Shown: positions 41,133 to 42,795 of the stretch, in pieces
Position numbering within the stretch: position 1 is the first letter of the stretch
How the letters are laid out: each line of letters starts with the position of its first letter
Source: Bog-159 sp049511415
GTDB lineage: Bacteria; Acidobacteriota; Terriglobia; Bryobacterales; Bryobacteraceae
Direction of reading: 5' to 3'
Length of the DNA: 42,795 nt
Assembly (NCBI GenBank): GCA_049511415.1
Contig: JBEKYC010000087.1
Location: 1 to 42,795 of the forward strand
Program-made: the position numbers and the translations under genes
The notes under the pieces: generated by a model
The model's input: only the letters and a program-made list of their open reading frames with translations
Told to the model about the DNA's origin: nothing
Database searches by the model: none

Positions 41133-42791
41133 ATGACCAACACGAAGACCAATCCGGTAGTTCGGTTGTTGCCCTCCATGACGGACTTTGCGTTCCTGAT
41201 GCCCCTTTTATTTATATTCGCGGGCATGCACGGCGCCAAGACCTTGCTGGGCGACGGCGATACGGGATGGCACATTCGCACTGGCGAATGGATCATGAGC
41301 CACCACCGGGTGCCGGATACGGATCTATACTCCTTTACCCGGCCGGGACAGCCGTGGTTCGCGTGGGAGTGGCTGTGGGACGTTATTTTCGCGTGGTTGC
41401 ACCAGCACTGGGGATTGGCAGCGGTGGTGATCGGCGGCGCATTAATCATTGGACTGACTTCCGCATTGTTGTTCCGCCTGGCGTATCACAAGTCGGGCAA
41501 TCCGCTGGCGGCCATGGCGGTGACGTTCCTGGCGATAGCCGGTTCGTCGATTCACTTTCTGGCCCGGCCGCACCTGTTCACCCTGCTGTTCATCGTCGTG
41601 TTTTATTCCATGCTGGAGCGGGTACGCGAAAGTGGCGCTACGCGGCTGCTCTGGTGGCTTCCGGTATTGACGGTGTTGTGGACGAATCTGCATGGCGGCT
41701 GGTTTGTGGGCATCGTGTTGATTGGAGTGTACGGCGCTGGGGAACTGGCGGAAGGCTTGTTTGCGGCGCGACCCGGCGCATTCCGGATGGGATTCCGCCG
41801 GATGCTGCCGTACCTGGCTTGTGCGATGGGCTGTCTGGCAGCCAGTCTAGCCGGACCCTATACCTACCATCTACACGTTCACATCTGGCAATACCTGACC
41901 GATTCTTTCCAGCGAGAGCATATCCAGGAGATGTTGCCGATTAATTTCCTGAATCCGGCGGCGCGTTATTTCGAAGTCATGTGGTTGGCCGGCTCCGCGG
42001 CTTGTATCTGGCACCTTCGCCGCAAGCGCTATACGGAATGTTTGCTGGTGCTGTTGTTCGCGCACCTGGCCCTGGTCGCTTGCCGCAACATTCCGATCTT
42101 CGGAATAGCGGCGGCCCCGGTAGTGGCGCTGGCCGTAACGGAATGGCTGCAGAAGCTGGAAGAAGGGCCGGTGGCGAAGTGGCTGGAAAGTATGGCGCGG
42201 GCTCTGCGCGCCGCCGCGGAATCGCTGAGCAGCATGGAAGGGATCGGGCGCACGCACCTGGTGAGCGCCCTGGCGCTGGTGCTGCTGACGGCAATTCTAT
42301 ATGCCCCGGCGCCTCCGCCGAACTTCCGGGCGCGCTTCGACGGCGAGACTTTCCCGGTGAAAGCCTTCGCCAGCTTGAATGCCGTGGCCGCGGACGGGCG
42401 GATGTTTACCTTGGATCAGTGGGGCGACTACCTGATCTACCAGAATCCGAACCGCCGGGTCTTCATCGACGGGCGCAGCGATTTCTACGGATCGCCCTTT
42501 GTGCAGAAGTACCTGGACATTATCAACGTAAGTTACAAGTGGCAGCGATATCTCGATGAATACAGCGTCGACACGGTGATGCTGCCGATCGATGTGCCCC
42601 TGACGGGCGCACTCAAGGAATCGAGCCGATGGCGGGTCGTTTATGACGACGGTAAAGCCATCATTTTCCGGACGGGCAACCGGCTGGAAGGCTCCCAAGT
42701 TTCCGCTGTTAACAACGGCGGGAAAGATCGTGATCGGAAGATCACGAGCAACCAACCCAGTGATCGTACGATCACCAAAACAAAAACTTAG
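41133..42791 (+). CDS. Polytopic membrane protein of unknown function, PMT-like layout
   Basis: 552 residues with about 10-12 membrane helices (for example 18-34, 95-115, 125-145, 150-166, 178-200, 228-246, 284-300, 308-325, 327-345, 380-400) and a periplasmic C-terminal domain. The first loop has GDGDTGWHIRTGEWIMSH and DLYSFTRPGQPWFAWEWLWD, resembling the acidic loop of GT-C fold glycosyltransferases (PMT-like). Later comes RPHLFTLLF, and a C-terminal GDYLIYQNPNRRVFIDGRSDFYGS. It probably handles lipid-linked sugars or polysaccharide, but the family is not one I can name. The PilZ gene is 9 bp upstream. The last 30 residues are hydrophilic and cross two DNA palindromes. Confidence 0.75.
   Translation: MTNTKTNPVVRLLPSMTDFAFLMPLLFIFAGMHGAKTLLGDGDTGWHIRTGEWIMSHHRVPDTDLYSFTRPGQPWFAWEWLWDVIFAWLHQHWGLAAVVIGGALIIGLTSALLFRLAYHKSGNPLAAMAVTFLAIAGSSIHFLARPHLFTLLFIVVFYSMLERVRESGATRLLWWLPVLTVLWTNLHGGWFVGIVLIGVYGAGELAEGLFAARPGAFRMGFRRMLPYLACAMGCLAASLAGPYTYHLHVHIWQYLTDSFQREHIQEMLPINFLNPAARYFEVMWLAGSAACIWHLRRKRYTECLLVLLFAHLALVACRNIPIFGIAAAPVVALAVTEWLQKLEEGPVAKWLESMARALRAAAESLSSMEGIGRTHLVSALALVLLTAILYAPAPPPNFRARFDGETFPVKAFASLNAVAADGRMFTLDQWGDYLIYQNPNRRVFIDGRSDFYGSPFVQKYLDIINVSYKWQRYLDEYSVDTVMLPIDVPLTGALKESSRWRVVYDDGKAIIFRTGNRLEGSQVSAVNNGGKDRDRKITSNQPSDRTITKTKT
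42728..42775. promoter_or_regulatory. Two related palindromes at the end of the membrane-protein gene
   Basis: TCGTGATC-GGAA-GATCACGA (42728-42747) and the perfect 16-bp GTGATCGTACGATCAC (42760-42775) share the arms GTGATC/GATCAC. They lie inside the last codons of the upstream gene. GGAGA at the window end may be the ribosome binding site of a following gene, so the palindromes could be a double operator for it. Confidence 0.4.
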
Positions 42792-42795
42792 GAGA

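Overview
The window looks like a chromosomal stretch of a high-GC, Gram-negative member of the Acidobacteriota, most likely of the Solibacter/Bryobacter type. Three things support this: a secreted xylanase ends in the C-terminal domain first defined in Solibacter (TIGR03437 type); there is a GloVer-repeat protein of the kind abundant in these genomes; and an outer-membrane/lipid A gene set (fabZ, lpxA, lpxI, bamA, ompH/skp, tonB) is present. The assignment is inferred from gene content only; no rRNA or other phylogenetic marker was compared.

Layout. 1-1172: accessory DNA with a ParA/VirC1-like ATPase cut by the window edge, a block of degenerate 18-bp repeats upstream of it, and the 5' half of a tRNA-Ser(UGA) gene, which may mark the border of an integrated element. 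1194-4572: a frameshifted YVTN-type beta-propeller protein and a divergent GloVer-repeat protein. 4635-6755: groES-groEL with a degenerate CIRCE operator and a good terminator. 6785-7684: a scar of decayed small modules, a truncated HNH nuclease with its partner and the remains of a PIN-domain toxin with an intact small upstream gene. 7856-11339: a polytopic membrane protein, a His/Met-rich membrane-anchored protein and an SDR. 11405-18197: M1-like peptidase, GH127-like glycosidase, serine hydrolase and M20 peptidase.

18196-22179: an overlapping operon fabZ-lpxA-lpxI-Gfo/Idh(GnnA-like)-tonB for early lipid A synthesis and energy transduction; lpxA appears to start at CTG. 22233-23933: long-chain acyl-CoA synthetase. 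24291-27936: the most system-like locus. An XRE regulator with a palindromic operator over its own promoter leads a tightly packed unit with an NfeD/YuaF-like membrane protein carrying a histidine-rich tandem repeat, a flotillin, a PspA/IM30 protein lacking its usual N-terminal helix, and a small one-helix membrane protein. This looks like a self-regulated membrane-domain or envelope-stress module.

27958-33162 (minus strand): small exported proteins, GH10 xylanase, SDR, acyl-CoA dehydrogenase and histidine phosphatase. 33179-35493: GMC oxidoreductase with a gluconate 2-dehydrogenase subunit 3-like partner. 35567-39400: bamA-ompH with promoter and terminator. 39527-40414: an orphan LuxR-type response regulator with a hairpin-rich leader. 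40567-42791: a possible structured leader, a PilZ protein and a large polytopic membrane protein whose 3' end carries two related palindromes. No rRNA, complete tRNA, CRISPR array or intact insertion sequence was seen.
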